NCBI RefSeq assembly: GCF_021173675.1
Contig: NZ_JAIHON010000006.1
Coordinates: forward strand, 434,001-498,000
Direction: 5' to 3'
DNA length: 64,000 bases
Source: Streptomyces lincolnensis
GTDB taxonomy: Bacteria; Actinomycetota; Actinomycetes; Streptomycetales; Streptomycetaceae
The notes under the pieces are model-generated. The model saw nothing but the letters and a program-made list of their open reading frames with translations, had not been told where the DNA came from and ran no database searches. Shown in pieces: positions 43,377-51,521 of this stretch. Each line of letters opens with the position of its first letter. Within the stretch, counting starts at the first letter, position 1. The translations under genes were made by a program, and so were the position numbers.

Positions 43377-43727
43377 AGCCGACAGTGTCCACGGCAAGTG
43401 TGTCGGGTTTCCGTTGAGAGGCAGGCGCGAGCTGTGCTGCGCGTACCCCGTGTCATCTCACCGCATCGACAGCGGCGTGCCGCCTAACCCCCCGACACCG
43501 CCCGCAGGTCAAGGTCGGAACCCTCCGTGTCCTCGAACAGGTAGGACTCGTCGTCGCCGAAGTCCGGGGCCTGGAAGGGGTTGGTCGTGGGGGGTGGCAG
43601 TTCCGCGCTGGAAGAACGGGTGTGTCCTTCCGGCGCGGAGAACAGCGATGTCGAGTCGATGGGAGGGTCTGCCTTTCGTTACAGGTCGCTGGAGGCGCCG
43701 GTGTGCCGTGAGCGGGCACGGCGGTGC
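43377..43727. other. 351-bp gap; one weak minus-strand frame only
   Basis: Minus-strand frame 43484-43678 (no proper start; ends in TAG) reads LFSAPEGHTRSSSAELPPP and further FGDDESYLFEDTEGSDLDLRAVSGG. Its DLDLRAVSGG recalls the leader end of FxLD-type lanthipeptides, but there is no Cys-rich core and no ATG, GTG or TTG. It is at best a remnant. The remainder shows nothing. Confidence 0.3.
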
Positions 43728-43949
43728 TTACAGCTTGGTCATCTTGGTGTACGGGCTCAGGATCCGCATACGCGAGGAACCGAAGTCCACGAGCGCGGCG
43801 ATTCCGTCCTCGATGCCGATGACCCGGCCGAGGCCGTACATGTCGTGGGTGACCTGGTCGCCCACCGCGAAGTGCTTCGGGGGCGGTGCGACCGGGGCCT
43901 TGAAGGGGCTGGTGGGCAGATGGCGCTTCGGAGCAGCGGGCTTAGTCAT
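43728..43949 (-). CDS. Small Tudor/KOW-like protein
   Basis: A 73-residue basic protein: a Pro-rich start (AAPKRHLPTSPFKAPVAPPP) and a compact VGDQVTHDMYGLGRVIGIEDGIAALVDFGSSRMRI beta-barrel-like core. The core resembles the C-terminal Tudor-like domain of UvrD/PcrA helicases and CarD-like domains, so a nucleic-acid or polymerase contact is possible. Function unknown. Confidence 0.7.
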   Translation of the reverse strand: MTKPAAPKRHLPTSPFKAPVAPPPKHFAVGDQVTHDMYGLGRVIGIEDGIAALVDFGSSRMRILSPYTKMTKL

Positions 43950-44162
43950 TGCCTCCAGTATGCGGCCACAACCATCCCGTTCGCTGCGCCCGTCCACAAC
44001 CGTTGCCCTGTCGGGATCTGGACGGTCACGGCCACTCGGCGGGCCGCGCCGGGCCTCGTGGCGTTGACCAGGGGTTTCGGGGCCGGTTGGGGCGGGCAGT
44101 GGTGAAGCTGCGCCGGAGGGGGACAGCACGCCTGACCTGGGCCTCGGCAGGCCGAGCGGCCC

Positions 44163-44906
44163 TCAGCGATCCGGGGTCGGCTCGGCCGGGGGCGTCCCGG
44201 GCTTCGTGTAGAGGACGTCACGGGCCTGTTCCGCGGCCCGCATGATGCTCTCGCCGACGAAGTCCATGAAGCGGGCGATGTTCTCCAGGCGGACGGCTGC
44301 CGGGGTGCCGGTGCCGAGGACGCCGATGCCCTGCCGGGCGGTGTCGGCGAGCTGGGTGTTGGAACGGGCGGCGGCGACCATCGAGTCGTACCAGACACCG
44401 TCGTTGACGAGGTAGCGCTCGCGGCGGCCCTCGCCGCGCTCCCGGGCGACGAGGCCCTGGGCTTCGAGGAACGCGATCGCCTTGGAGATGGACGCCGGGC
44501 TGACCTGGAGATGCCGGACGAGTTCGGCCGCGGTGAGACTGCCCGCGTCGGTCGTCAGCAGGCAGGTCAGCACCTGGGACATCATCTTGGGCAGGCCCTG
44601 CTGCATGAGCAGGGTGGTGAACGCCTCCTCGTACTCGCGTACGGCCTCCGCGTCGCGTCCGTGGGGCTGCGGGGGTGCTTCCGCCCCCCGGGGCGCGACC
44701 TGCCTGCGCCGGTGGCTACGGCGTTCGGTGGCGCGGTGGGCCAGGTCGGCGCGGTAGGCGGTGGGGCCGCCGTTGCGCATGACCTCGCGCGTGATCGTCG
44801 AGGTCGGGCGGTCGAGGCGTCTGGCGATCTCCGCGTAGGCGAGGCCGTCGGCCAGGCCCAGCGCGATCTGCCGGCGTTCCTGCTGGGTGAGTCTGCCTCC
44901 CGGCAC
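44163..44906 (-). CDS. Winged-helix regulator with an IS30-like N-terminal HTH
   Basis: A 247-residue protein. Residues ~5-50 (LTQQERRQIALGLADGLAYAEIARRLDRPTSTITREVMR) are the helix-turn-helix seen at the start of IS30 transposases; residues ~85-200 are a MarR/GbsR-type winged helix (LTAAELVRHLQVSPASISKAIAFLEAQGLVARERG). There is no DDE domain, so it is a regulator and not a transposase. The GTG start has GGAGGG 8 nt upstream. It is divergent from the DUF4097/ABC operon, and repeats around the shared promoter suggest that it represses both. Confidence 0.82.
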   Translation of the reverse strand: MPGGRLTQQERRQIALGLADGLAYAEIARRLDRPTSTITREVMRNGGPTAYRADLAHRATERRSHRRRQVAPRGAEAPPQPHGRDAEAVREYEEAFTTLLMQQGLPKMMSQVLTCLLTTDAGSLTAAELVRHLQVSPASISKAIAFLEAQGLVARERGEGRRERYLVNDGVWYDSMVAAARSNTQLADTARQGIGVLGTGTPAAVRLENIARFMDFVGESIMRAAEQARDVLYTKPGTPPAEPTPDR

Positions 44907-44961
44907 CGTGATCTCCCTCCGTGCTTCCTTGCTGCCTCCGCAGCATAGCTTTCAGTTCTAG

Positions 44962-45090
44962 TTCATTGCAACGAGGCGGCTGACTGGTGTTGCGTTAGGT
45001 TCACATCCATTGCAATGAAATGCATGCATCTACCTGCTTGAACGTAAGTAGAGTGCAATGAAAGCGTTGAAGGATCTGTGAATGCAACGT
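44962..45090. promoter_or_regulatory. Repeated TTGCAATGAA boxes in a divergent promoter
   Basis: TTCATTGCAA (44962-44971), ATTGCAATGAA (45009-45019), TGCAATGAA (45054-45062) and a diverged AATGCAACGT (about 45081-45090) form related boxes in both orientations in the A+T-rich gap between the regulator (44906) and the DUF4097 gene (45143). They look like operators of the adjacent regulator. Confidence 0.65.
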
Positions 45091-45142
45091 AGCTTTTCCA
45101 ATGTCAGAAACGACGACGAGCAGATGAGCACAGGAGAGAACC

Positions 45143-45814
45143 ATGCAGACCTTCCAGACCCCCGCCCCGATCGCCACCGTCCTCGACATCCCCGCCGGGA
45201 GCATCCGGTTCATCGCCGCCGACCGGGCCGACACCACCGTCGAGGTCCGGCCGGCGAACCCCGCCAAGAGCCGTGACGTGAAGGCCGCGGAGGGGATCGA
45301 GATCGCCTTCGGCGACGGTGTCCTGCGGATCGCGGCCCCGGCGGCGAAGAACCAGTACTTCGGTCCGTCCGGCTCCGTCGAGGTCACCGTGCAGCTGCCG
45401 GCCGGCTCCGGTGTCGAGGCGACGTCGGCCGCCGCCGGGTTCCGGGCCGTCGGGCGCCTCGGTGACGTCGTCTTCGAGGGCGCCTCCGGTCCCGTGAAGA
45501 TCGACGAGGCCGCGAGCGTCCGGCTCACCGCCGCCGACGGCGACGTCACGGTCGGACGCCTGACCGGACCCGCCGAGATCAGCACGCAGAGGGGTGACAT
45601 CCGGATCGCCGAGGCGGTCGGCGGCGCGGTCGTGCTGACCACCCAGATGGGCGACATCTCCATCGACGCCGCCCCCGACGCCTCCGCCTCCCTGGACGCC
45701 AGCACCTCGTACGGCCGGATCCACAACGCGCTGAAGAACACCGAGGGCGCCGCCGCCGGTCTGGCCATCCGGGCCACCACCTCCCACGGTGACATCACCG
45801 CCCGCAGCCTCTGA
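45143..45814 (+). CDS. DUF4097 family protein
   Basis: A 223-residue protein of repeating short beta strands (GSIRFIAADRADTTVEVRPAN, GSVEVTVQLPAGSGVEATSAAAGF, ASVRLTAADGDVTVGRLTGPAEISTQRGDIRIAEA), typical of DUF4097 beta-helix-like proteins. No signal peptide or membrane segment is present, so it is probably cytosolic or peripheral. It starts after a clear AGGAGAG site and precedes an ABC-2 exporter, as is common in Streptomyces; its exact part is unknown. Confidence 0.85.
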   Translation: MQTFQTPAPIATVLDIPAGSIRFIAADRADTTVEVRPANPAKSRDVKAAEGIEIAFGDGVLRIAAPAAKNQYFGPSGSVEVTVQLPAGSGVEATSAAAGFRAVGRLGDVVFEGASGPVKIDEAASVRLTAADGDVTVGRLTGPAEISTQRGDIRIAEAVGGAVVLTTQMGDISIDAAPDASASLDASTSYGRIHNALKNTEGAAAGLAIRATTSHGDITARSL

Positions 45815-45848
45815 CCCCGTACGCCGACTCTCCACAGGAGCGACCACC

Positions 45849-46865
45849 ATGACCACCTGGGCCATCGCGGCGAACGGGCTGCGCAAGTCCTACGGCGACA
45901 AGACCGTCCTCGACGGCATCGACCTGCACGTCCCGGAAGGCACGGTCTTCTCCCTGCTCGGCCCGAACGGGGCCGGCAAGACCACCGCCGTGAAGATCCT
46001 GTCCACGCTCATCACCGCCGACGGGGGACAGGCCCGGGTCGCCGGCCACGACCTGGCCGCCGACGCGCAGGCGGTGCGCGCCGCGATCGGTGTCACCGGG
46101 CAGTTCTCCGCCGTGGACGGGCTGATCACCGGCGAGGAGAACATGCTGCTCATGGCCGACCTGCACCATCTGTCCCGGCGGGACGGGCGGCGCGTGGCGG
46201 CCGAGCTGCTGGAGCGCTTCGACCTGACCGAGGCCGCGAGGAAGCCCGCCTCGACCTACTCCGGCGGTATGAAGCGGCGGCTGGACATCGCCATGACGCT
46301 GGTGGGTGATCCGCGGATCATCTTCCTCGACGAGCCGACCACCGGTCTGGACCCGCGTTCCCGGCACACCATGTGGGGCATCATCCGGGAGCTGGTCACC
46401 GGCGGGGTCTCGGTCTTCCTCACCACGCAGTATCTGGAGGAGGCCGACGAACTCGCCGACCGGATCGCCGTGCTGAACGACGGGAAGATCGCCGCCGAGG
46501 GCACGGCCGAGGAGCTCAAGCGGCTGATCCCGGGCGGGCATGTGCGGTTGCGGTTCACCGACCCGGCCGCCTACCGGGCCGCCGCCTCCGCCCTGGCGGC
46601 GGCCTCCCGGGACGACGAGGCCCTCGCCCTGCAGATCCCCAGCGACGGCAGCCAGCGCGAACTGCGCGCCCTCCTGGACTGGCTGGACGCCGCCGGCGTC
46701 GAGGCGGACGAGCTGACCGTGCACACCCCCGACCTCGACGACGTCTTCTTCGCCCTGACCGGCCACACCGACCACGCCCCCGGCCAGACCCTCAGCGACA
46801 CCGACCACACCCCCGGCCACACCCCCGGCCAGACCCCCGACCAGCCCAAGGAGACCATCCGATGA
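45849..46865 (+). CDS. ABC-2 exporter ATPase, DrrA-like
   Basis: A 338-residue ATP-binding subunit. Walker A is GPNGAGKTT, the signature TYSGGMKRRLDIAM, Walker B RIIFLDEPTTGLDP, and the switch TTQYLEEADELADRI. The C-terminal domain beyond residue ~230 is the DrrA-type extension; the last ~30 residues are a Thr/Pro/His-rich repeat (TPGHTPGQTP). It pairs with the overlapping permease gene. Exported substrate unknown; control by the adjacent winged-helix regulator is likely. Confidence 0.92.
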   Translation: MTTWAIAANGLRKSYGDKTVLDGIDLHVPEGTVFSLLGPNGAGKTTAVKILSTLITADGGQARVAGHDLAADAQAVRAAIGVTGQFSAVDGLITGEENMLLMADLHHLSRRDGRRVAAELLERFDLTEAARKPASTYSGGMKRRLDIAMTLVGDPRIIFLDEPTTGLDPRSRHTMWGIIRELVTGGVSVFLTTQYLEEADELADRIAVLNDGKIAAEGTAEELKRLIPGGHVRLRFTDPAAYRAAASALAAASRDDEALALQIPSDGSQRELRALLDWLDAAGVEADELTVHTPDLDDVFFALTGHTDHAPGQTLSDTDHTPGHTPGQTPDQPKETIR

Positions 46866-47647
46866 GCTCCCTCGCCCTCGCGGCCCGCGACTCCGCCACA
46901 ATGCTGCGCCGCAACCTCCTGCACGCCCGGCGCTACCCCTCCCTCACCCTGAACCTGCTGCTCACACCGATCATGCTGTTGCTGCTCTTCGTCTACGTCT
47001 TCGGCGGCACCATGAGCGCGGGCATCGGCGGCGGGAGCCGCTCCGACTATGTGGCCTATCTCGTCCCGGGTCTGCTGCTGATGACGATCGGCTCGACCAC
47101 GATCGGGACGGCGGTGTCCGTCTCCAACGACATGACCGAGGGCATCATCGCCCGCTTCCGCACGATGGCGATCCACCGCGGGTCGGTGCTCATCGGGCAC
47201 GTGATCGGCAGCGTGCTCCAGTCGATCGTCAGCGTGGTCCTCGTCGGTGCCGTCGGTGTGGCCATCGGCTTCCGCTCCACCGACGCCACCGTCCTGGAGT
47301 GGCTGGCGGCGTTCGGACTGCTCGCGCTGTTCGCCCTGGCGCTCACCTGGATCGCCGTCGGGATGGGCCTGGTCAGTCCCAACGCCGAGGCAGCCAGCAA
47401 CAACGCGATGCCGCTGATCTTCCTGCCGCTCATCTCCAGCGCCTTCGTGCCGATCGACGCGATGCCGGGCTGGTTCCAGCCGATCGCCGAGTACCAGCCC
47501 TTCACCCCGGCCATCGAGACCCTGCGCGGGCTGCTCCTCGGCACCGAGATCGGCCACAACGGCTGGCTCGCCCTCGCCTGGTGCCTCGGCCTCGCGGTCC
47601 TCGGCTACTTCTGGTCGACCTCCGAGTTCAACGCCGACCCGAAGTAA
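46862..47647 (+). CDS. ABC-2 exporter permease, DrrB-like
   Basis: A 261-residue membrane protein with six hydrophobic segments and the ABC-2 motifs (YVAYLVPGLLLMTIGSTT, MTEGIIARFRTMAIHRGSVLIGHV, ISSAFVPIDAMPGWFQPIAEYQPFTPAIETLR). Its ATG overlaps the ATPase stop (ATGA). A hairpin terminator follows. Confidence 0.92.
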   Translation: MSSLALAARDSATMLRRNLLHARRYPSLTLNLLLTPIMLLLLFVYVFGGTMSAGIGGGSRSDYVAYLVPGLLLMTIGSTTIGTAVSVSNDMTEGIIARFRTMAIHRGSVLIGHVIGSVLQSIVSVVLVGAVGVAIGFRSTDATVLEWLAAFGLLALFALALTWIAVGMGLVSPNAEAASNNAMPLIFLPLISSAFVPIDAMPGWFQPIAEYQPFTPAIETLRGLLLGTEIGHNGWLALAWCLGLAVLGYFWSTSEFNADPK

Positions 47648-47690
47648 CCGCCGTGACAGCGCGGGCCGTCCCCGCAACGCGTCCCATCCC

Positions 47691-47731
47691 AGGGCGGCGT
47701 ACACCGACATCCCGTCGGAGTGCGCCGCCCT
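47691..47731. terminator. Terminator hairpin after the exporter operon
   Basis: AGGGCGGCG (47691-47699) pairs with CGCCGCCCT (47723-47731); inside, CCGAC and GTCGG (47704-47708, 47714-47718) pair too. About 45 nt beyond the permease stop. Confidence 0.8.
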
Positions 47732-48221
47732 GTTCGATCCCCGGGTTCGCGACGACCCCACCACGACGATCCCACCGCGCCTGCTTCCCAGCCCGCCGTT
47801 CCGACGGCAAACCGGCCCACGGCCAGTGCAGGCCGACGCCGGGAAGCGCGAAGGCGAGTCGGCACGTGGGCGCTGGCCGTGAGGAGGGGAAGCGGGAGCC
47901 GCGTCGACGATTCTCCCCCCGGCGGGCCGGAGTTGCCGGCGTGCTGGTCCTGGGCGTCCAGCGGTCCCGGGCCGCGTCGTCGTCGCGCATCACCCCGGAC
48001 GCCCGCACCGTGCGCCGCGGAACGCTCCGCCCTTTGGCAGCTTCCTGCCAGTGATTCGGCCTGTGTGGCGGAAAGTTGCAGCGATTCACGAGTGCGGACG
48101 CCTCGGCAAACGCTTGCCGCACCGGTTGCGGTCATGTTCAACACCAGGCACGCCCCGGCCTCTTAGGTTCGGCTGGGCGGTGACCGACCGGTCGCCGCGC
48201 ATCGGACACGAGGGAGGACGA
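47732..48221. other. 490-bp gap upstream of the acid phosphatase gene
   Basis: No convincing gene; long overlapping frames here lack ribosome sites and look like chance. A palindrome CGGCAA(ACGC)TTGCCG at 48104-48119, about 100 bp before the acid phosphatase start, could be an operator. Confidence 0.5.
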
Positions 48222-48860
48222 ATGGCCAGGATCGCGTCGAGGGGCAGAGCCGTGGCGACCGTCGCGGCGACGCTCGTTCTGGGAGCGGCGGGGGCGACGC
48301 AGGCGCACGCGGCGCCGACGGCGGGTCAGGACCGGTCGGCGGTCGTGCGGACCCAGGCCGCCGCGGCGGAGGTGGACTACGACACCTGGCAGAGCGATGT
48401 GCGCAAGGTGATCGACGAGGCCCGCCCCTACGTGCAGAAGCGGCTCGACAACAGCGCCGGGCAGAAGCCGGCGATCGTGCTCGACATCGACAACACCTCG
48501 CTGGAGACGCACTTCCAGGTGTTCCCGCCGACCCCGGCGGTCAAGCCGACCCTCGAACTGGCCCAGTACGCCCACAGCAGGGGCGCGGCCATATTCTTCG
48601 TCACCGCGCGGCCCGACCTGATCGGCTTCGTCACCCGGTCGAACCTCGAGTCGGTGGGGTATCCGGTGACCGGTCTGTACCAGCGCGGTCTCGGTGATCT
48701 CTTCGGTGACAAGGCCGAGTTCAAGACGGCGAAGCGCGCCGAGATCGAGGGCCGGGGATACACGATCATCGCCAACATCGGGAACAACACGTCGGATCTC
48801 GTGGGAGGCCACGCGGAGCGGACCTTCAAGCTGCCCGACTACGACGGGGCCCTCGACTGA
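48222..48860 (+). CDS. Secreted HAD-type acid phosphatase (class B/IIIB)
   Basis: A 212-residue exported protein; signal peptide through AHAA (residue ~30). The HAD nucleophile motif is VLDIDNTSLET, followed by AIFFVTARPD (motif II), and IGNNTSDLVGGHAERTFKLPDY near the end in place of the usual motif IV acids. Members of this family hydrolyse phosphate esters outside the cell or in the wall. AGGGAGG lies before the ATG. A hairpin terminator follows. Confidence 0.88.
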   Translation: MARIASRGRAVATVAATLVLGAAGATQAHAAPTAGQDRSAVVRTQAAAAEVDYDTWQSDVRKVIDEARPYVQKRLDNSAGQKPAIVLDIDNTSLETHFQVFPPTPAVKPTLELAQYAHSRGAAIFFVTARPDLIGFVTRSNLESVGYPVTGLYQRGLGDLFGDKAEFKTAKRAEIEGRGYTIIANIGNNTSDLVGGHAERTFKLPDYDGALD

Positions 48861-48920
48861 CCGAACCCGCACCCGCACCCGCCTCGCCCCCGCCCCCGAA
48901 GGTGGGGTGACGGGCGTGAC

Positions 48921-48957
48921 GCCTCCGGTCGGCCCCTGCGCGGGGCGGGCCGGAGGC
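48921..48957. terminator. Hairpin terminator after the acid phosphatase gene
   Basis: GCCTCCGG (48921-48928) pairs with CCGGAGGC (48950-48957), with a further inner GGCCCC/GGGGC pairing, 60 nt after the stop at 48860. Confidence 0.75.
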
Positions 48958-49357
48958 GCTCGCATGCAAATGAGCAGGTGGGCTCATAAGGGGGCGTCTC
49001 GTCCTCACAATGAGGTTTTCCGTAATTGTTTCAGACAGGGGTATTTGACGTTACGAACCTGTCCTGGGTACGGTCGGGACAACGGGAATGGCACAGGCGG
49101 TTGATGGCAGGCTCCTCGAGCGGATGTCCAGTTTGTCACCTGTGTCTATTTAGCGGGGGTGAAGGTCTAGATGCGGAACGTCTGCCGCATTGCAAGTGTG
49201 GCTCGTCGTGTGCCTGTCTGTGGGCCCTGTCCGGCGCCTCGCTAGGTTTTTCTCTGGCTGTTCGCACGAGTTTCACCCCGTGCCGGGGGCCTTTGGTGTG
49301 CAAGGGCGCCCGGGCAGGTTGACGGGGACTCCTATTGGTCAAGCTTCAGGGGGAGCT
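48958..49357. other. Leader of the lipopeptide cluster regulator
   Basis: A 400-bp stretch without a gene. It is A+T-richer (TTTTCCGTAATTGTTTCAGA, ATTTGACGTTACGAA) than the surroundings and must hold the promoter of the LuxR-type gene at 49358. No operator could be defined. Confidence 0.4.
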
Positions 49358-50200
49358 GTGCCCAGTACGTCAGTCAATTCCGAGATAGCCCAGGATTCCG
49401 GGATCAGGGTCGGCCGTTCTGAAACGAGGCCGTCCAGCGACGAAATCGAAGGCATGCTGCTGCAGGCCCGGAAACTCGTCGAAATCGCGGTCGACCGCCA
49501 CCGGAACGTGGAGCGGCTGGTGGCCTCGCTGGAGCCGGACGAGAATTCGGTGGGGATCGCCGCGGAGGAGATGATCGGCTCGGCCCGTCATCATCTGGCC
49601 GTGGTGCTCTCCGGGGAGGGCGAGGACGAGACCCATCAGCTCGTCGACCAGCTGGGCCGGGCCAGTGCCCGCGGAGTGAACGTCAAGCTGCTCGGCCGGG
49701 TCGGCCTGCTGCGGGACCGCCGCTTCCTGGAGCACCTGGACAAGTACGCGCCCGGCGTGGACACCCGCCTGGTCAGGGCCCCGCTCCAGGAGATGGTCCT
49801 CGCCGACAGCGTTGTCGGCGCGGTGTGGATCCGCAACGGCGTCGCCGTGCGGGAGGCGGTGGTCGTCCGGGCCCCGGCCGTCCTGCGCAATCTGCGCACC
49901 CTGTTCACCGTCTCCTGGTCCAGCAGCGCGGCGCTCGCCGACCACCGGCGGCTGAGCGAACGCTCGCGCAGCGCGCTCGGCCGGCGCATCCTCCAGGCCC
50001 TCAGTTCGGGGCGCACCGACGAGGCCGCCGCCCGCGAACTCGGGGTGTCGGTCCGCACGTACAGACGCAACGTCGCCGAAATCACGCGTGAACTGGGGGC
50101 CAACTCCAGATTCCAGGCCGGTGCCCGTGCCGTCGAGCTCGGACTTCTGTCCCCCTCCGCCGAGCTGATGCCTTCCGGCACCGGCCAGTTGGCGGGGTAA
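49358..50200 (+). CDS. LuxR-type helix-turn-helix regulator, likely of the lipopeptide cluster
   Basis: A 280-residue protein. The N-terminal part (RHHLAVVLSGEGEDETHQLVDQLGRASARGVNVKLLGRVG) is a TrmB/PLD-like sensor fold; the C-terminal ~65 residues are a LuxR-type DNA-binding domain (SGRTDEAAARELGVSVRTYRRNVAEITRELGANSRFQAGARAVELGLL). Such regulators are frequent in Streptomyces natural-product clusters. It lies at the left end of the genes for the lipopeptide, so pathway control is inferred. The GTG start follows GGGGGAG. Confidence 0.82.
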   Translation: MPSTSVNSEIAQDSGIRVGRSETRPSSDEIEGMLLQARKLVEIAVDRHRNVERLVASLEPDENSVGIAAEEMIGSARHHLAVVLSGEGEDETHQLVDQLGRASARGVNVKLLGRVGLLRDRRFLEHLDKYAPGVDTRLVRAPLQEMVLADSVVGAVWIRNGVAVREAVVVRAPAVLRNLRTLFTVSWSSSAALADHRRLSERSRSALGRRILQALSSGRTDEAAARELGVSVRTYRRNVAEITRELGANSRFQAGARAVELGLLSPSAELMPSGTGQLAG

Positions 50201-50351
50201 GAACTTGTCAGCCTGAGCTTTGACCATGCGGAAAGCCTCAGGTCCCTGGCAGCTTGCTGTAGTTCTCCTTGTGGTGCGGACAGTGCGGAATGCAGGATCT
50301 TCCTGCCTCCACAAAAGGCTTCTCAGCCGCTATCTGCGAGGAACGGCATCG

Positions 50352-51305
50352 ATGAGTGACGTGATGATCGAAGCGAGGGAGCTGGGCAGAACGTTCGGTG
50401 CCACCCGGGCGCTCGACGACATCAGCTTCCGCATGGAAAAAGGGCGCGTGCTCTGTCTGCTCGGTCATAACGGAGCGGGTAAAAGCACACTGGTGAGCAT
50501 TCTCGCCACCGTGCTGCCACCCACGAAAGGCAGTGCGCGGGTCGCGGGATTCGACGTGGTGCGCGAGGCGCGTGACGTACGCCGCCGCATCGGCCTGACG
50601 GGCCAGTTCGCGGCGGTGGACGAGAGCCTCACCGGCCGCGCCAACCTGCTGCTCGTGGCCCGTCTGCTCGGCGCCGGCAAGAAGGAGGCGGCGGCACGTG
50701 CCGAGCAGTTGCTGGAGATGTTCGCGCTGACCGACGCGGCCGACCGGGCGGCGGGCACCTACTCGGGAGGGATGCGCCGACGGCTCGACCTCGCCAGCAG
50801 TTTCGTGGGCCGGCCCCAGGTGCTGTTCCTGGACGAGCCCACCACGGGGCTCGACCCGGTCAGCCGCGGCGCCCTGTGGGACCTGGTCCGTGAGGTGGTG
50901 GGCGCCGGTACCACCCTGCTGCTGACCACCCAGTACCTGGAGGAGGCCGACCAGTTGGCCGACCGGGTCATGGTGCTCTCCCGGGGCACGTGCATCGCGG
51001 ACGGCTCGGTCGCACAGCTCAAGGAACAACTGGGCGGCAGCACCGTCCAGGCCACGCTCGCCGACCCCCGCGCCACCACGGCCGCCCTCAACGCCCTCAG
51101 GGCGGCGGGACTCGACCCCTGTCCGGGCGGATCCGCGGGCACGGTCACCGCCGCCGTCGAGGGGTCCATCGGACTGGCCGCGGCGGTCCGGGCCTTCGAC
51201 GCCGCGGGAGTGGAGATCACCGGCATCTCGCTGTCCGAACCGACGCTGGACGACGTCTATCTGGCACTCGCCGCCCCGCGGACCGGCGTTCCGGTCCCGT
51301 CCTGA
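50352..51305 (+). CDS. ABC exporter ATPase, DrrA-like, of the lipopeptide cluster
   Basis: A 317-residue ABC ATPase: Walker A LLGHNGAGKSTL, signature TYSGGMRRRLDLASS, Walker B VLFLDEPTTGLDP, switch TTQYLEEADQLADRV. DrrA-type C-terminal extension. The partner permease is probably the gene at 60625-61464, which has no ATPase of its own nearby. Function in export of, or resistance to, the lipopeptide is inferred. Start ATG at 50352 with GAGGAA upstream. Confidence 0.9.
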   Translation: MSDVMIEARELGRTFGATRALDDISFRMEKGRVLCLLGHNGAGKSTLVSILATVLPPTKGSARVAGFDVVREARDVRRRIGLTGQFAAVDESLTGRANLLLVARLLGAGKKEAAARAEQLLEMFALTDAADRAAGTYSGGMRRRLDLASSFVGRPQVLFLDEPTTGLDPVSRGALWDLVREVVGAGTTLLLTTQYLEEADQLADRVMVLSRGTCIADGSVAQLKEQLGGSTVQATLADPRATTAALNALRAAGLDPCPGGSAGTVTAAVEGSIGLAAAVRAFDAAGVEITGISLSEPTLDDVYLALAAPRTGVPVPS

Positions 51306-51338
51306 GGCCGCCCCGGCCCCGGACACCCCGCCGCACCC

Positions 51339-51503
51339 ATGAACCTGTGGATCATCAGCCGGCTGACCGACGCCGGCCCGGCCCCCGCCGTCACCGCGCG
51401 CGAGCCCCGGGCACACACCCCGTGGCGGACGCGGACCCGGCGGTGGATCCGGGGGCGTCGCCCGCGCCGCGCCCCCACCCCGCACCACCATCGACGGTCC
51501 TGA
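51339..51503 (+). CDS. Possible small basic protein (54 residues)
   Basis: A 54-codon frame between the ABC ATPase and the PLP enzyme. It opens MNLWIISRLTDAG and ends in an Arg/His-rich tail. No ribosome site is evident and there is no family match, so it may be a spacer read by chance. Confidence 0.2.
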   Translation: MNLWIISRLTDAGPAPAVTAREPRAHTPWRTRTRRWIRGRRPRRAPTPHHHRRS

Positions 51504-51521
51504 ACCTCCAGGGAGCCCTTC

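Noticed and set aside
44163..44906. An IS30-type transposase
   Set aside because: Only the N-terminal HTH is like IS30; there is no DDE catalytic domain and no terminal inverted repeats.
47725..47760. A tRNA T-arm-like string (GTTCGATCC)
   Set aside because: No acceptor stem, anticodon arm or D-arm can be paired with it; it lies next to a terminator hairpin.
47720..48166. A 148-codon plus-strand frame after the exporter operon
   Set aside because: No ribosome site, no domain, and several equally long frames overlap it on both strands.
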